Shown here piece by piece: positions 36,228 to 46,699 of a DNA stretch of 64,000 nucleotides (positions within the stretch are counted from its first letter, which is position 1; each line of letters opens with the position of its first letter). The notes below the pieces were generated by a model that worked only from the letters and a program-made list of their open reading frames with translations, was not told where the DNA came from and did not search any database. The translations under genes and the position numbers were made by a program. Source of the stretch: Hofstenia miamia (lineage: Eukaryota > Xenacoelomorpha > Acoela); the NCBI GenBank assembly GCA_004352715.1, contig SCFE01000001.1, forward strand, positions 2,772,739-2,836,738, in the 5' to 3' direction.

Positions 36228-36481
36228 AGTACTTTCTAATCGACTTTTACCCATTCCTAAATTTCGTAAGGAGGAAACAACTGTTCTCCGATGGGCTCTC
36301 CAAACAGACCCATTAGCATTAACAATTCCTAACAGTGATTTATCCATACTACGAGGAAGTGGCAACCGCGAACTTGATTTCTCGGAATTTTGAACGAAAA
36401 TTTCCTTAGCAAGTTCCAAGTCTGTAATTATGAAATGATATCTTCTTTCAGTCATGTGACTCAATGTAATGGCATCACTTC
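36228..36481 (-). CDS. cytochrome P450 (CYP2-type), exon 2
   Basis: Acceptor ATTTAG just upstream (36482-36487) and donor ACT|GTAAGT at 36227. It encodes FIITDLELAKEIFVQNSEK, then GIVNANGSVWRAHRRTVVSS (with the C-helix WxxxR that contacts a heme propionate), then LRNLGMGKSRLEST. These match the CYP2 'YEAVKEALV...GVIFANGxRWKxLRRFSLxxLRxFGMGK' region. It joins in phase with the exon at 31371-31713. The first codon is completed by one base from an upstream exon. The only candidate I see is at 35977-36166, which is on the wrong side. Confidence 0.9.
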
Positions 36482-36637
36482 CTAAATGTAGCAATATTAA
36501 TTTGCTATTTGGTTATAAAAGCGTTTTCTTAAAGGCGAACTACCAATAATATTAGAGAAAATAACTTGCACTAAAATTTTAAATTGAACGTTCAATGTTG
36601 ATCCTATTACCCATTAGGTGTCAAATTTAATTCATTT

Positions 36638-36902
36638 CTTTAATGTTTGTCTGTGTATTGTTTTCAAGACTACCGTTTTTAAAATTGACTTGCAATAATT
36701 TCAATTTCATAATTGGAAGGTTAAACATTATTTGGATTCTCATAATGTTACCACTCTAACAAGAAACAGGTAAATGTGCTTTGCGAATGGTTATGTTTCT
36801 AGGAGCAAAACTTCAAACAACATCCATGCGCTCTTGCTGCTCTGAAGAATTTAAAAAATCTGTTTGAAAAACAGGTGGCGTGGGAGATTTACCACACCGT
36901 GG
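36638..36902 (+). repeat. duplicated 265-bp segment beside a one-base gap, copy 1
   Basis: Nearly identical to 36904-37171 with a few substitutions and indels. The two are separated by a single N at 36903. This looks like two contig ends (possibly two alleles) that overlap but were not merged. It includes the 5' coding part of the mariner-type transposase. Confidence 0.85.
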
Positions 36903-38465
36903 NCTTTAATGTTTGTCTGTGTATTGTTTTCAAAAGACTACCATTTTTCAAATTAACTTGCAATAATTTCAATTTCACATTTGGAAGGTTAAACATTATT
37001 TGGGTTCTCATAATGTTACCACTCAAACAAGAAACATTTAAATGTGCTTTGCGAATGGTTATGTTTGTAGGAGCAACACTTTAAACAACATCCATGCGCT
37101 CTTGCTGCTCTGAAGAATTTAAAAAATCTGTTTGAAAAAACAGGTGGCGTGGGAGATTTACCACACCGTGGAAGAAATGAAATCGCTAGTGGCCGATCTA
37201 AACAAGGAACATCATTTTGGTGTTTGCAGTTTTCCGATTGTTTCCAGGAGAAGCAATACTTCAAAATCAACAATACGAAGGATTTTACGGAAGACTTTAC
37301 ATTCCCATACATACCGTCTTCGTCGAGTTCAAGAGGTGGGCTCCGCCGTCAGTCGACTAAGATTGGTGGCGCAGACATAAAAAGGTCACCGGCGGCGGCC
37401 TGTAAAAACCGTATATGATGCAAGCAGTATTGTGAAACTGCAAAAAAGTTTATCATGCACTTACAGGTAATCTGATTAATAAGACATAATCTAAACTAAA
37501 ATTTAATAAAAACAAAAAAAACCAAAACACATTTAACGTAATAAAAAACATAATAAAACGTAAAAAAGGGTCAACTTTGGGGAGAATAACTAATCAATGT
37601 TAACCGTCAGTACAACATCAGAGACATTAAATGTGGTTTACTTTTTATCATACATTTCGTTTGTCTTGATATAGTTTTAGTTATCAATCGGCTCAGCCGT
37701 CTAAATTTTCCGGCGGCTGGATGATGTAAAATATGTTGGCACGATGGCTCAGTCGGATGGCGCCCAGCTCTAAGGTGAAAGACCGTGATTACCACGTCGT
37801 TTGGAAAATGCCAATTTTTACAGAGATCGTTGTCAACATGATTCAGCATAACATTCATCAGTTTTGTGTAGAAATGAAGCCCACTTTTTCTTTAAAGGTT
37901 CAGTCTATACTAAAAATTGCGTAATTTGTCCGATACCAATCCCCATCAAACGGTGTTTTCATTGCTTCATTCCCAAAGTAACATTATGGCCAGGTCTTAA
38001 TTCATCAAAAATTCTGGCACATTCTTTTTTTGAAGAAACTGTAAATGGTGATCGATATTTGTGAAAAGCAACATTTCAACAAGAGGGTGCAACGCCGCAC
38101 ATCTACCGTAGTGTTAGAGTTTATTGAAGGATTATCAGCTGAGCATTTCCAAATTCTTTACCTTCAAGAGCTTCATATCTTTCGTTTGCAGATTGTTAAA
38201 AATGGGGAACAGTTAAGCAAAAAGCAGATGACTAAAAGTTCATTCCAACCAATACAGATCAATCAAAAATATTTCTTTCCGATGAATTCTTGAATATTAC
38301 ATCAGAAGAACTCAATCGAGCAACTGGCAATCCACATCGCAGACTAGAACTCCTCATGAATTTTGGAGACAAAGAATTTAATCATTTACTTATTTTCTAC
38401 TGTGCTCATCTTCCATGAAGTCAATAAATACCTTCTTTAGTAACTTTATAAACACCCTGTATATA
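36770..38465 (+). pseudogene. mariner-type transposase remnant (invertebrate 'FEKTG...GRPRS' family)
   Basis: The N-terminal part reads HPCALAALKNLKNLFEKTGG then VGDLPHRGR. After a frameshift it reads SNTSKSTIRRILRKTLHSHT and YRLRRVQEV, a helix-turn-helix region of mariner-like transposases. The catalytic half follows after an interruption: NEAHFFFKGSVYTKNCVI (DEAHF is expected), KVTLWPGL, FFEETVNGDRYL and FQQEGATPHIYRS (FQQDGAxPH is expected). Both visible catalytic Asp positions are altered. The 3' end ACTTTATAAACACCCTGTATA resembles known terminal repeats. A tRNA-like sequence at 37738-37800 interrupts the middle. No intact frame, so it is dead. Confidence 0.75.
37738..37802 (+). repeat. 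tRNA-like sequence, probably SINE-derived
   Basis: GGCACGATGGCTCAGTCGGA at the start contains a near-consensus pol III A box (TGGCTCAGTCGG), followed by GGCGCCCAGCTCTAAGG, a typical D-arm and anticodon-stem layout. The B box region, CCGTGATTACCACG, is degraded from GGTTCGAnTCC. It is probably the tRNA-derived head of a SINE that inserted into the mariner remnant, not a functional tRNA. Confidence 0.45.
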
Positions 38466-38620
38466 TATATATAAAATAATAAAGTTTAGAAGTATAATAT
38501 ATTGTTTCAAACTTAGAAAGGGTGGTATCCAATTTTTTTAAAATATCGCATGGAGCCTTTTCAAATAGTTGGAAAAAGTCTTTCTGCTAATAAATCAAAA
38601 AATTACTCCTCTTTGGATAT

Positions 38621-39499
38621 AATGAGCTGCATTCAAAAGGTGCTTTTTATTACATTGCTGCTATATCATTACGGAAATTTCGACATTAAATATATTATGT
38701 AGACATTAACTGAACTGTAATAAATGTCTTGAGGTAATATCAGTTCACTGCGCATAAAATTCTCAATTTTGAAATTATGAAACACTGTTTGATTGTTATG
38801 GCCATGATAGAGTCATATACAAAAAAGAGCATACTTACTTTCATGGAATGTCAGTTCTTAAAAGGAAAGAAACCACAGTAAATTAACTGTGAGATGCAAG
38901 ATGTTTTTGGTGATGCTGTTCCTTCTGAACCAATTGTGCGCAAGTGGGTTCGACCCCTCGGCGGTAGACCTTCGATTGTAACTTCACAGAACATTGTGGA
39001 GAATGTAGAGCAGTTTCTGGTAAGGGAACATTGTCAGACGTGCGAACTTGCTGAAAAGGCTGGTGTATTATTGGGCATCATTCACCAAATCTTCACCCAG
39101 CCACTGAGAAATCAGAAAAAGTTTTTCAATTGAGCTCCGCTTGTCAAACACTGCAAGCGGAAAGTGATTGATCGTCTGCATTACTGGGAATGAGATATCT
39201 TACAGCATCCATCACATTCCCTGAGTTGTCACCCTGTGATTTCTTCTTCTTCCCTAAGTAAGGAGAAATCTACGCAGTCATAGACTTCACTCAATAGAAG
39301 AGATTGTTGAAGGCTGCAACACATCTGTTAAGGCAGTGGCCAAGGCTCGTCAATCGATGGCCAAAGTGTAAGGACATTGACAGTGACAATGTAGAATAGA
39401 TTGACGTTACACTTTGTCATGTACTCATTGTTTTTAATTTTCTTGAATTTTTAATATAGCTGTAGGCGCTGGAAAAAAACTTTCTGAATGCACCTCGTA
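38621..39499 (+). mobile_element. mariner element, internally deleted
   Basis: Inverted termini are visible: GAGCTGCATTCAAAAGGTGC at the left and the reverse complement of GAGGTGCATTCAGAAAGTTT at the right, flanked by TA. Inside, the plus strand encodes the HTH part of a Mos1-like transposase: VFGDAVPSEPIVRKWV, GGRPSIVTSQNIVENVEQFL and ELAEKAGVLLGIIHQIFT. It then skips most of the catalytic domain and resumes at SPCDFFFFPK (third catalytic region, 'LAPCDFFLFPK') and a C-terminus ending near WPKCKDIDSDNVE. The element is about 880 bp where full length is about 1.3 kb. Confidence 0.75.
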
Positions 39500-40195
39500 A
39501 TCTGAGCCTGCATTGTTTCAAAAACCCATCACAAGTGATTTGGATTAAATTATGCTGCACTGGACATCTCTCCATTTATTGTTTTTTAACTTTCAAAGTT
39601 AGTTATTGTGTGATTTGTGGGAATTAAAATTCCATGAGTTATTTATATGTGATCTTAGAATCAGGGATGCGCTGCTTATGAGTGGGAAGGCGCAAATGTA
39701 GTTCCCTAAATACAATTTTGACGATAGAATTACCAATTTTATGTATACAAATATTACCAAAATTTTAGAATTCATGATTGGACTCTTGCATTTAGTTTTA
39801 TTCATAGATGTATATGCTAAGCATAGTCAAATATATGTGGAATAGTTGTGTTGGGACATATCTACAAATGCCATTTAGAATTGCACATTGCTTTAATTAT
39901 TTTTTAATTAGATATTGGTGTATTCTATTTGAAGCACTACAGAAAATAAGTATATTTAAAAATTTTGCCATTATTTTTTGCGAAAATCACAAGTCCCAAA
40001 CTAAAAAAAACAGCATCTGAAAATACCACTCAGCCCCACCTATCACATCCTCAATCCAACCGACGTTGCTCCTGCTAATAATTGATGCGCTAAGATAAGC
40101 TTAATATTCAAGAAGCAATATTATGTATATAGAAAAGTGTCAATACCTTTTGCACAGTTAATTTTAACTTACTCTATAAAATAAACTTAATGAAC
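39500..40195. other. AT-rich stretch, no gene seen
   Basis: Nothing recognised. Confidence 0.45.
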
Positions 40196-40204
40196 CCAAA
40201 ACAA

Positions 40205-40600
40205 TAGGGCTGCATACATGAGGCGGATGATCCGGTAAAAAGCGAATGAGGCGGCTAGCCGCATTAAGGGCGTCTACACGTGCTCCGCTTTAGTAGTCGC
40301 ATTAGCTCGATTTAATTGCTCCTCCGGAACACAATTCACTCCTCCGCATCAAGCCGTATTAATTACTGATAAATAAGCAAGCTTGTCGATCATTTTGTTT
40401 GCCTGTTACAATTGTGATTGGGCTTCTACCTTGTACTTAACCAATTAGAATTCACCAAAATAAAGATATTTTACTAAAGCGGAGCACGTGTAAATCCGAA
40501 TCCGAATTAATAAAATCTATAAAAAACTATTTTGATCAACAAATGGTGCCGTATTGGCTACTACGCTGAATTTAGCTGCTCCGCATCTCGTGTAAACGGG
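40205..40600. mobile_element. MITE with nested terminal inverted repeats
   Basis: A perfect 21-bp inverted pair (TACACGTGCTCCGCTTTAGTA at 40275-40295 and its complement at 40472-40492) encloses 218 bp. An outer, weaker pair, CATACATGAGGCGGA near 40214 and TCCGCATCTCGTGTAAAC near 40580, brackets it. The termini are GC-rich and share GCGGA and CACGTGTA words, as if a related copy inserted into another. No coding capacity. Confidence 0.6.
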
Positions 40601-40609
40601 GGTAATATT

Positions 40610-41740
40610 TCCTTTAAAAAATGATATAACTCAGATGAGTACGAAGCATTTTGCGCTAAAAAGTTAATTCTCCAAAAGGTGAAAAATTTCTGAAAGCTAC
40701 TCCTCTCCAATTCACCGGGATACACACATCTGTTCTGAACATTACACAACGCTAAATATTTGCACTGGAAAACCTGTGCAATAAAGTTCTGCGGGACCAG
40801 AACTTTATCGATCCCTCTCCGTTGAATTTTTTCCCAGTTCTTTCCCATACCAGTCTTATTAACATTTTTTGTATCATGTTTCCAGACAAAATTAGAAAAA
40901 TTTTGAGAAAATTAAAATGTGTGATACCGGTCATCACTAAGGAAAGTGACCGAAATGGGCGGGGGTTGGAGAGATTGGCCGCAAAATCGCATGCGCTACG
41001 AACTGCTTCCGCACAGACCAGAGCTACCGTAACTGCGGAATTTACTTCTTTTGAGGAAAAATTGTAATGGTTCAGTCAGAAGGATCGATTACGTTTGTTG
41101 AGTAAGGTGGGTTGAAGAATATTTACAATTAAGGCTACCAACCCTGACGTAGAGGGGATCCATTCGAAATGAGTGAAAATGGTGACTGACCAACGTGAAA
41201 GATTTTCACCTGACGACATTACTATGTTTTAATGCATAATCTCAATTATTTTAATTTTTAATGAAGTTTTTCCAGACCCTGTCTTTTTACAAAGAACCGT
41301 AGAATTACCTGTGGTATCGGTTCATAGCGTACCGTTATCGTAGTGTCGGTAGAAATCGCCTACCGCCGAAGCCTAATTGCAGAACGCATTTTTTTAATAG
41401 CATCTCAGATACAATATGCCAATCATAAGAAAATTTTAGCAATATGAAAAACAATAATTTTGTTGTTCAAGAAAATTTAGAAAGCAATCTGTTCAAAAGA
41501 TCGGTTAAATAAAAATGTCCGAGTTTTTGTTAAAATAATTTGTTAAATTTAATTTATATTGTTAACAATGGTGGGCGTGAGTTGGGCATGTCCCGCGGGT
41601 GTGGATGCGAGTTGGATATAGTCACAAATATTTCAAAAGTTTGTTTTTAACCCTCCAACAGTCGGTTCCAACTTTAGTTTACCATAGCCAAAAATGCTTG
41701 TTAACAAAATGTATACACGCAGGCATTAAATGGAAAATAC
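40610..41740. other. unassigned transposon-rich stretch
   Basis: Contains GC-rich patches around 40950-41045, 41280-41370 and 41570-41620 (TGTCCCGCGGGTGTGGATGC), resembling non-autonomous DNA transposons without definable ends. Open frames on both strands near 40950-41065 have no recognised motif. Confidence 0.35.
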
Positions 41741-41744
41741 TTGC

Positions 41745-41870
41745 AACCGTTTTAGGGTTAAAGATAAAGAAACACCTGGTCGATCTGAGAGAAACTTCTC
41801 ATATTGTGGGCTTACTGTGACTGAAAGACGGTCCTCACTGGCAGCTGACACCAACAAATCCTTAGAAATA
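41745..41870 (+). pseudogene. hAT transposase C-terminal dimerisation fragment
   Basis: The frame reads GRSERNFSYCGLTVTERRSS followed by LAADTNKSLEIPNF. This matches the conserved hAT C-terminal motif 'SERxFSxxGxxxxxRRxxLxxxxVxxLxFL'. The rest of the transposase is not visible upstream. Isolated decayed fragment. Confidence 0.6.
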
Positions 41871-41879
41871 CCAAATTTT

Positions 41880-43585
41880 TTTCAAAATATCAAAAAATAT
41901 ATTTTAAATTATATAAATTATAAATTATAAAAATTATAAATATAATTTATATAAATTATATAAATAAATTTTAAATAATTATAATTTTATCAATTTAATA
42001 CTTGATTTTTGAAATTCGGGTTGAAATCGGGTTTAAAATTTTCATTTCGGAATTGAGTTTGGTTTTAAACTCTCTACACGATTCCAGCACTGATGTGACA
42101 TTCGACTCATGAACTGACTCCAGCTTTTCTTACTCGTACCCGCGAGGTGTGAGTTTGTAAATTTTTTTGAATTTTCTCCCCTATAGAAAGTAAAATACTG
42201 ATAAACATAATACAAATAAATATTTTTATGTTTATCCATTATGTAACTTAGTTTTTCAACTTGATAAAATTTTTCTTGCCAAGTTACACCTTAAAATATT
42301 AAATACATGATATATGTTAGAAGTCAACAAGGTTAGCTAGAAAACAAATTAAGGTTAAATGGCTCACTAAACTAAAAAATTTATGCAATTGACTGTATTA
42401 TACAAAAATCGACATTGAAAATAAATTGGGAGAAGTTGGTAGTTGCAAATACCTTGGTTCAGGCTTCCCCTTTCTCAATTTTGCATTTCGTAATTAAACA
42501 CGTTAAAAACATATTACTAAAAGTAAATTTTGTCTTATGCCCTTTAATGAATATTTTGCAACATCACTGCATCTAATCGGGGGTGAAGCAGGTCGCTCAA
42601 CCTGCAGATTAGGGCCGTAACATGTCAACTTTTCATAGGTTCGGGTGGGTTGGGTGAAAATTTTTTTTTAATCCGGTAATTCAAGAACGGCGCCAATTGC
42701 TAAAGTGGGGAGATATTTGTTACTTACTATATTGCATTTTACCATTTCATTAAATTCAGTTTATTTGTAGTATTTTTTGAAGTAGTTTACCCGCTTCCAC
42801 ACCTGATCAAAATATTGCAGAAATTTGATATAGACATCAATCAATGATGAATGTGCACATTAATGTATATATATATATATATTTTATTTTTTTTAATTTC
42901 TAACTTTGATTTGGCAAAAAAGTTGTTCTTCTCAGTTGCTATTGACTGAACTACTAAAAAAAACTATTGCACATATTTACTATTATGCTTGGTTTGTAGC
43001 AATTTCCTTCTTTCCATACAAAAACTTTAGTGATTAATTAAGCTTTTTGCATAGTATTTAAATTAGAAGACCATTTACTCAATGAGATCTGGTTATATTC
43101 CTTATAGATTATGTCGCATTTTTCAGAATCTTAATAGCTCGTTCATAAATGATCAACAATATAATTTCAACGGCTATAGCGGTTGTAAGTGAGATGTTCT
43201 TCATTTCTTAGTTTTTGCCGCTTTCTATTAGGACTCTAGTGTTTCAACAGATACCATTTCGAGACGAAGATAATGCTATGTCACAGCCTGAAACACAGTT
43301 AAAAATTGAAACTAATCATGAGCAATTAACTCCACATACTATACATGATAAATTCTTATTATATTTGCCCAAACACAGTTTCTATAAATACATTCTGTAG
43401 CATCAAAAGCTCTATTTCTAATAAAATTTCTAAGTGCTTCAGTGATTACCTCAGAATTAGATATTCAACCATAACAATCATAACGTTGAATTCAAGCAGC
43501 TCCTCATAAAAAATATTGGATGAAAAGCTTGTTTCTAAATTTATTGTTTATTAAATAATAGCTTCTAAATTGAATTAGCTCAAAT
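41880..43585. other. AT-rich stretch with GC-rich transposon-like patches
   Basis: No gene. An (AT)n tract lies near 42863-42882. A GC-richer patch at about 42575-42655 (GAAGCAGGTCGCTCAACCTG, GGTTCGGGTGGGTTGGGTG) resembles non-autonomous hAT-type ends. Confidence 0.35.
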
Positions 43586-43589
43586 AGTT

Positions 43590-44062
43590 TTGTTGCCATT
43601 TGGCAACATTGCAAAATGAAGGCCATTGCAACTACATATTGAAATTGTTATGTAGCATTTCTAATTTGATTTCACTATTCTATGGCAGGATGAAGGCACA
43701 GATATTGTATGTCATTTTCAAAATGTCACCTGACGCAGATAATCCTGCTAAATCCTTTCGAAATCATGAAACAGTACAGTTGACAGAAATGAGTTCTGAA
43801 AAGGGTAGACGTCGTTTACCTCTATGTAAAAGAATTGTGAAGGTGAAACGTTGTACATGTGAAGTATTTTTGTGCCCAAATAAAGAAAAAACTGCTACAG
43901 AGATTTTGCACTCTTTTAACTGTATTCTGGTATTCATTTATTTATTATTTCTCTGTAATTTTACAGTTAATACATTTTTACAATTAACCAAATGGTATAA
44001 TCTATACATTATTTTCAAACGGAATGTTTAAATTTGCATGATTTTGCCATATGGCAACAAAC
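43590..44062 (+). pseudogene. piggyBac-like remnant (C-terminal cysteine-rich domain)
   Basis: The plus frame includes ETVQLTEMSSEKGRRRLPLC followed by KVKRCTCEVFLCPNKEK and ILHSFN. That order resembles the C-terminal Cys-rich finger of piggyBac transposases ('RRCxxC...YxCxxCxVxLCxxxxxxCFxxFH'), with some cysteines lost. The block is bracketed by matching ends GTTGCCATTTGGCAAC (near 43590) and TTGCCATATGGCAAC (near 44046), which could be subterminal or terminal repeats. No full transposase remains. Confidence 0.5.
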
Positions 44063-44064
44063 CC

Positions 44065-45425
44065 AAAAACATAGTTTCAAGTACAATATTAGTATGATTA
44101 GTTTGTAAATTTTGAGATGTTTGCTTGAGCATCTAAAAACGGAATTTAAATATTTTTTTTGTCTTGACTAGAAAACTCAAGCAGAAAAGGGTTAAATTAT
44201 TTTTATAATCGCTTCAAATTACTTTTTCATTTGTAAAAAGCCTTCAATTTGCTTTCAAACTCTAACTAGTATTTTTCTAATAGAAGCAGAAGAGAAGTAA
44301 AATTTTTTACTGATAGAAATTTTCAACATAATTACTGGAAAACGGTATAAGTATATTTTGCAACTTTATAAAAGATTACATGTAGACATAAAAATGTACA
44401 AAACAGAGAAATATACCACCACATATATATTTAAAATAAATATGCATTGTATATTGATGGATGAATATTTATTTTAACATATATCCATTTCAATTAAGCA
44501 TACCATGAAATTCCAATTCGAATTATGGTGCTTTATATGTTTATGCAAAAAGCGTGGGAAGGCATGACTTTGCAATTCTCTTGTGAACCTATAACTTAAA
44601 ATTTAAATATTTATTAAGCTAAAGGCAATTTTTCAATATTCTTTGCCATTTGAGCCTGATTTGTGGAAATATAGTAATTCCTTCTCATTCAAGTCGAAAA
44701 TTTAAATATTTAGAATTCCATTGAATATCTCTTAAAGTAAAAAGAAAACTAAAACATAAACAAAATTTCAAAATAAGGATATTTTGACACAAATCGAACA
44801 AAGCATTTTGCCATGTCTCAAAAACTACTTGATTCTTGCATAAATAAATAGCTCATTAGTGAATATTTTTAGAGAATTCAATTTGTGTATCACAAGCAAG
44901 AAATATTTAGCACGTTTATGATGCATTTTTAAAATTTTGTGGACAAACCAATCAAACCACTTAAAATTTCGGTACCGCTCATATTAGTTACCTCCATAGG
45001 TGCACGTAGGGGAAGGAAGGAAGTAAAAGAGGAGACTATTGCTCTCTCTTCCATTCACCCAGCGATTCTTTTCAAACAAAAACAGGCAATTATCTAAATT
45101 TCCCTGCACAAAGCAGTATTAGCATGTCCAATACATGGAAAACATAAAAATGTATGCCACCTAATTACCTCTTTGCGAACTACTTTTATTCCTAATTTTT
45201 AGAAATTTTTTATGGGCGCACATAGATATCTCATCTTAAGGTATTGAGACGAACTTCTAAAATATAGTGTTGCGAACAAAACTGTAAACTGTTAAGAAAA
45301 GGGGAATTTATTCATAAGCTAATGCGTCAATAGTTATGTACATACAATTTTAATCACTGAACTCCCCTGAAACCTATTAATATAGCTTGCGGCCCTATAT
45401 TTTCGAAGGCTGTAGGCCTTCACTT
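44065..45425. other. AT-rich stretch downstream of the GPCR
   Basis: No gene or repeat recognised. It includes the 3' flank of the minus-strand GPCR. Confidence 0.45.
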
Positions 45426-45428
45426 CCA

Positions 45429-45996
45429 CTAAGGCTTGCGTTTTGTTACTAAGGAAATCAATGCACGATGGAAACTCTTGTTGCAAGTGATATAGATTAA
45501 AGGATTGATAAGAGACGATGCTGCAATTAACTGCAGTGACATCAAGTATACAAATGAATCAACCTGCAACCCCCAACCAAATTCATACACCAAGTCAATC
45601 ATGTAGAACAAAATGTAAATGGTGTTTGGATAAGAGCAGACAATAAACTCTGCAACCAAAACTATACACATTTTTGTGGCTCTTTGCTGACCTTTGGAGG
45701 CACCTTTCTTCGACGATTTGAACAGAACTCTATAGATAATGATTGAATACATAAAGCCAATGAGAGATGTGATAAAAAGCACGAATGTCACGAGGGATAC
45801 CAAAAGGCACATCTTCATAAATGCAGACCATTCTGGCAAAATGTACACACATTTTTTAGTCTTTACATCGATCATAAAAAATAAGTACCACATAGTTAGT
45901 GCTCCAAGGAAATGCGCACATAAAATTAACCAGCTGTGAAAACATTCTAGACTTGAAAAGTACTTGTAATTATGAGGGCGTATCACAGCTATGTAT
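45429..45996 (-). CDS. class A GPCR, exon 2 (TM4-TM7)
   Basis: Starts after an acceptor TTTGTTTAG at 45997 with ATACATAGCTGTG. Joined to exon 1 this restores ITIDRYIAVIRP, the DRY motif and second intracellular loop. It encodes TM4 (HSWLILCAHFLGALTMWYLF), an ECL2 cysteine (KKCVY, C165), TM5, and a basic third loop (KSSKKGASKGQQR). TM6 has CSYP (residues 236-239) in place of CWxP. TM7 has NPLIY (NPxxY, residues 280-284), followed by a short basic tail ending TKRKP. The joined protein has 304 residues, a complete but compact rhodopsin-family receptor. The ligand is not predictable. Confidence 0.9.
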
Positions 45997-46109
45997 CTAA
46001 ACAAATATTTGAAAATTTTACATACAGTCGTTTCTTCATCTTATTCCTCAAACTCAATTATGTAGCATATGTTCCATACGATTTTTGATATCTAATTACA
46101 AACAGATTT

Positions 46110-46400
46110 ATAAATATTTAAGGTACTACTCCATACCGCGCAGTAGAACTTATTGAAAACATATTACAAAGCAAACTTTACAAGGGATAGCACACTCCTA
46201 ATTTAGGTGTATCTCAAAGAACAGAATTAGGATCCGTTTTATTCGCATTGCATTTAAATGACACATTGAATATATTGAATAACGATGCGATCTATCAATA
46301 TGTGGATTATACATTCATAATCAAAGAAGCGAAATATCCATATGAGGTAACCAGAACATTCTAAAAACAAAAATTTAAATAATTTTAATGCCTACAGGAA
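46110..46400 (+). pseudogene. LINE reverse transcriptase fragment
   Basis: The plus frame reads PNLGVSQRTELGSVLFALHL then NDTLNILNNDAIYQYVDYTF. This is the GVPQGSVLGP...FADD region of a LINE RT with the catalytic box changed from Y/FADD to YVDY. An in-frame stop precedes GVSQ. Dead fragment within the GPCR intron. Confidence 0.7.
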
Positions 46401-46699
46401 AAAATTTATTATCGTCACACAAAAGCAACACCAAAATTCCTAAAAATATGCAGTTTTAACTTGGTGAAAATGCGATTAGGCAAAATAATTCAGTAAATTC
46501 AAAATTTGATAATTTAGTTTTAATTTAAGTCTAGAATTGCTTCTGGAATGACTTATCTATATGATCTGCGCAATCTTAAGAGTCAAAGCAATGATGTTTG
46601 CTAAGAAGTTACAATTAATCTACAAATTAAATATAAAATATATAATAATGATAGTTGTGTGTGTCTGTGTGTATGTGGTGAGCTCAGTGTAAAAAATCA

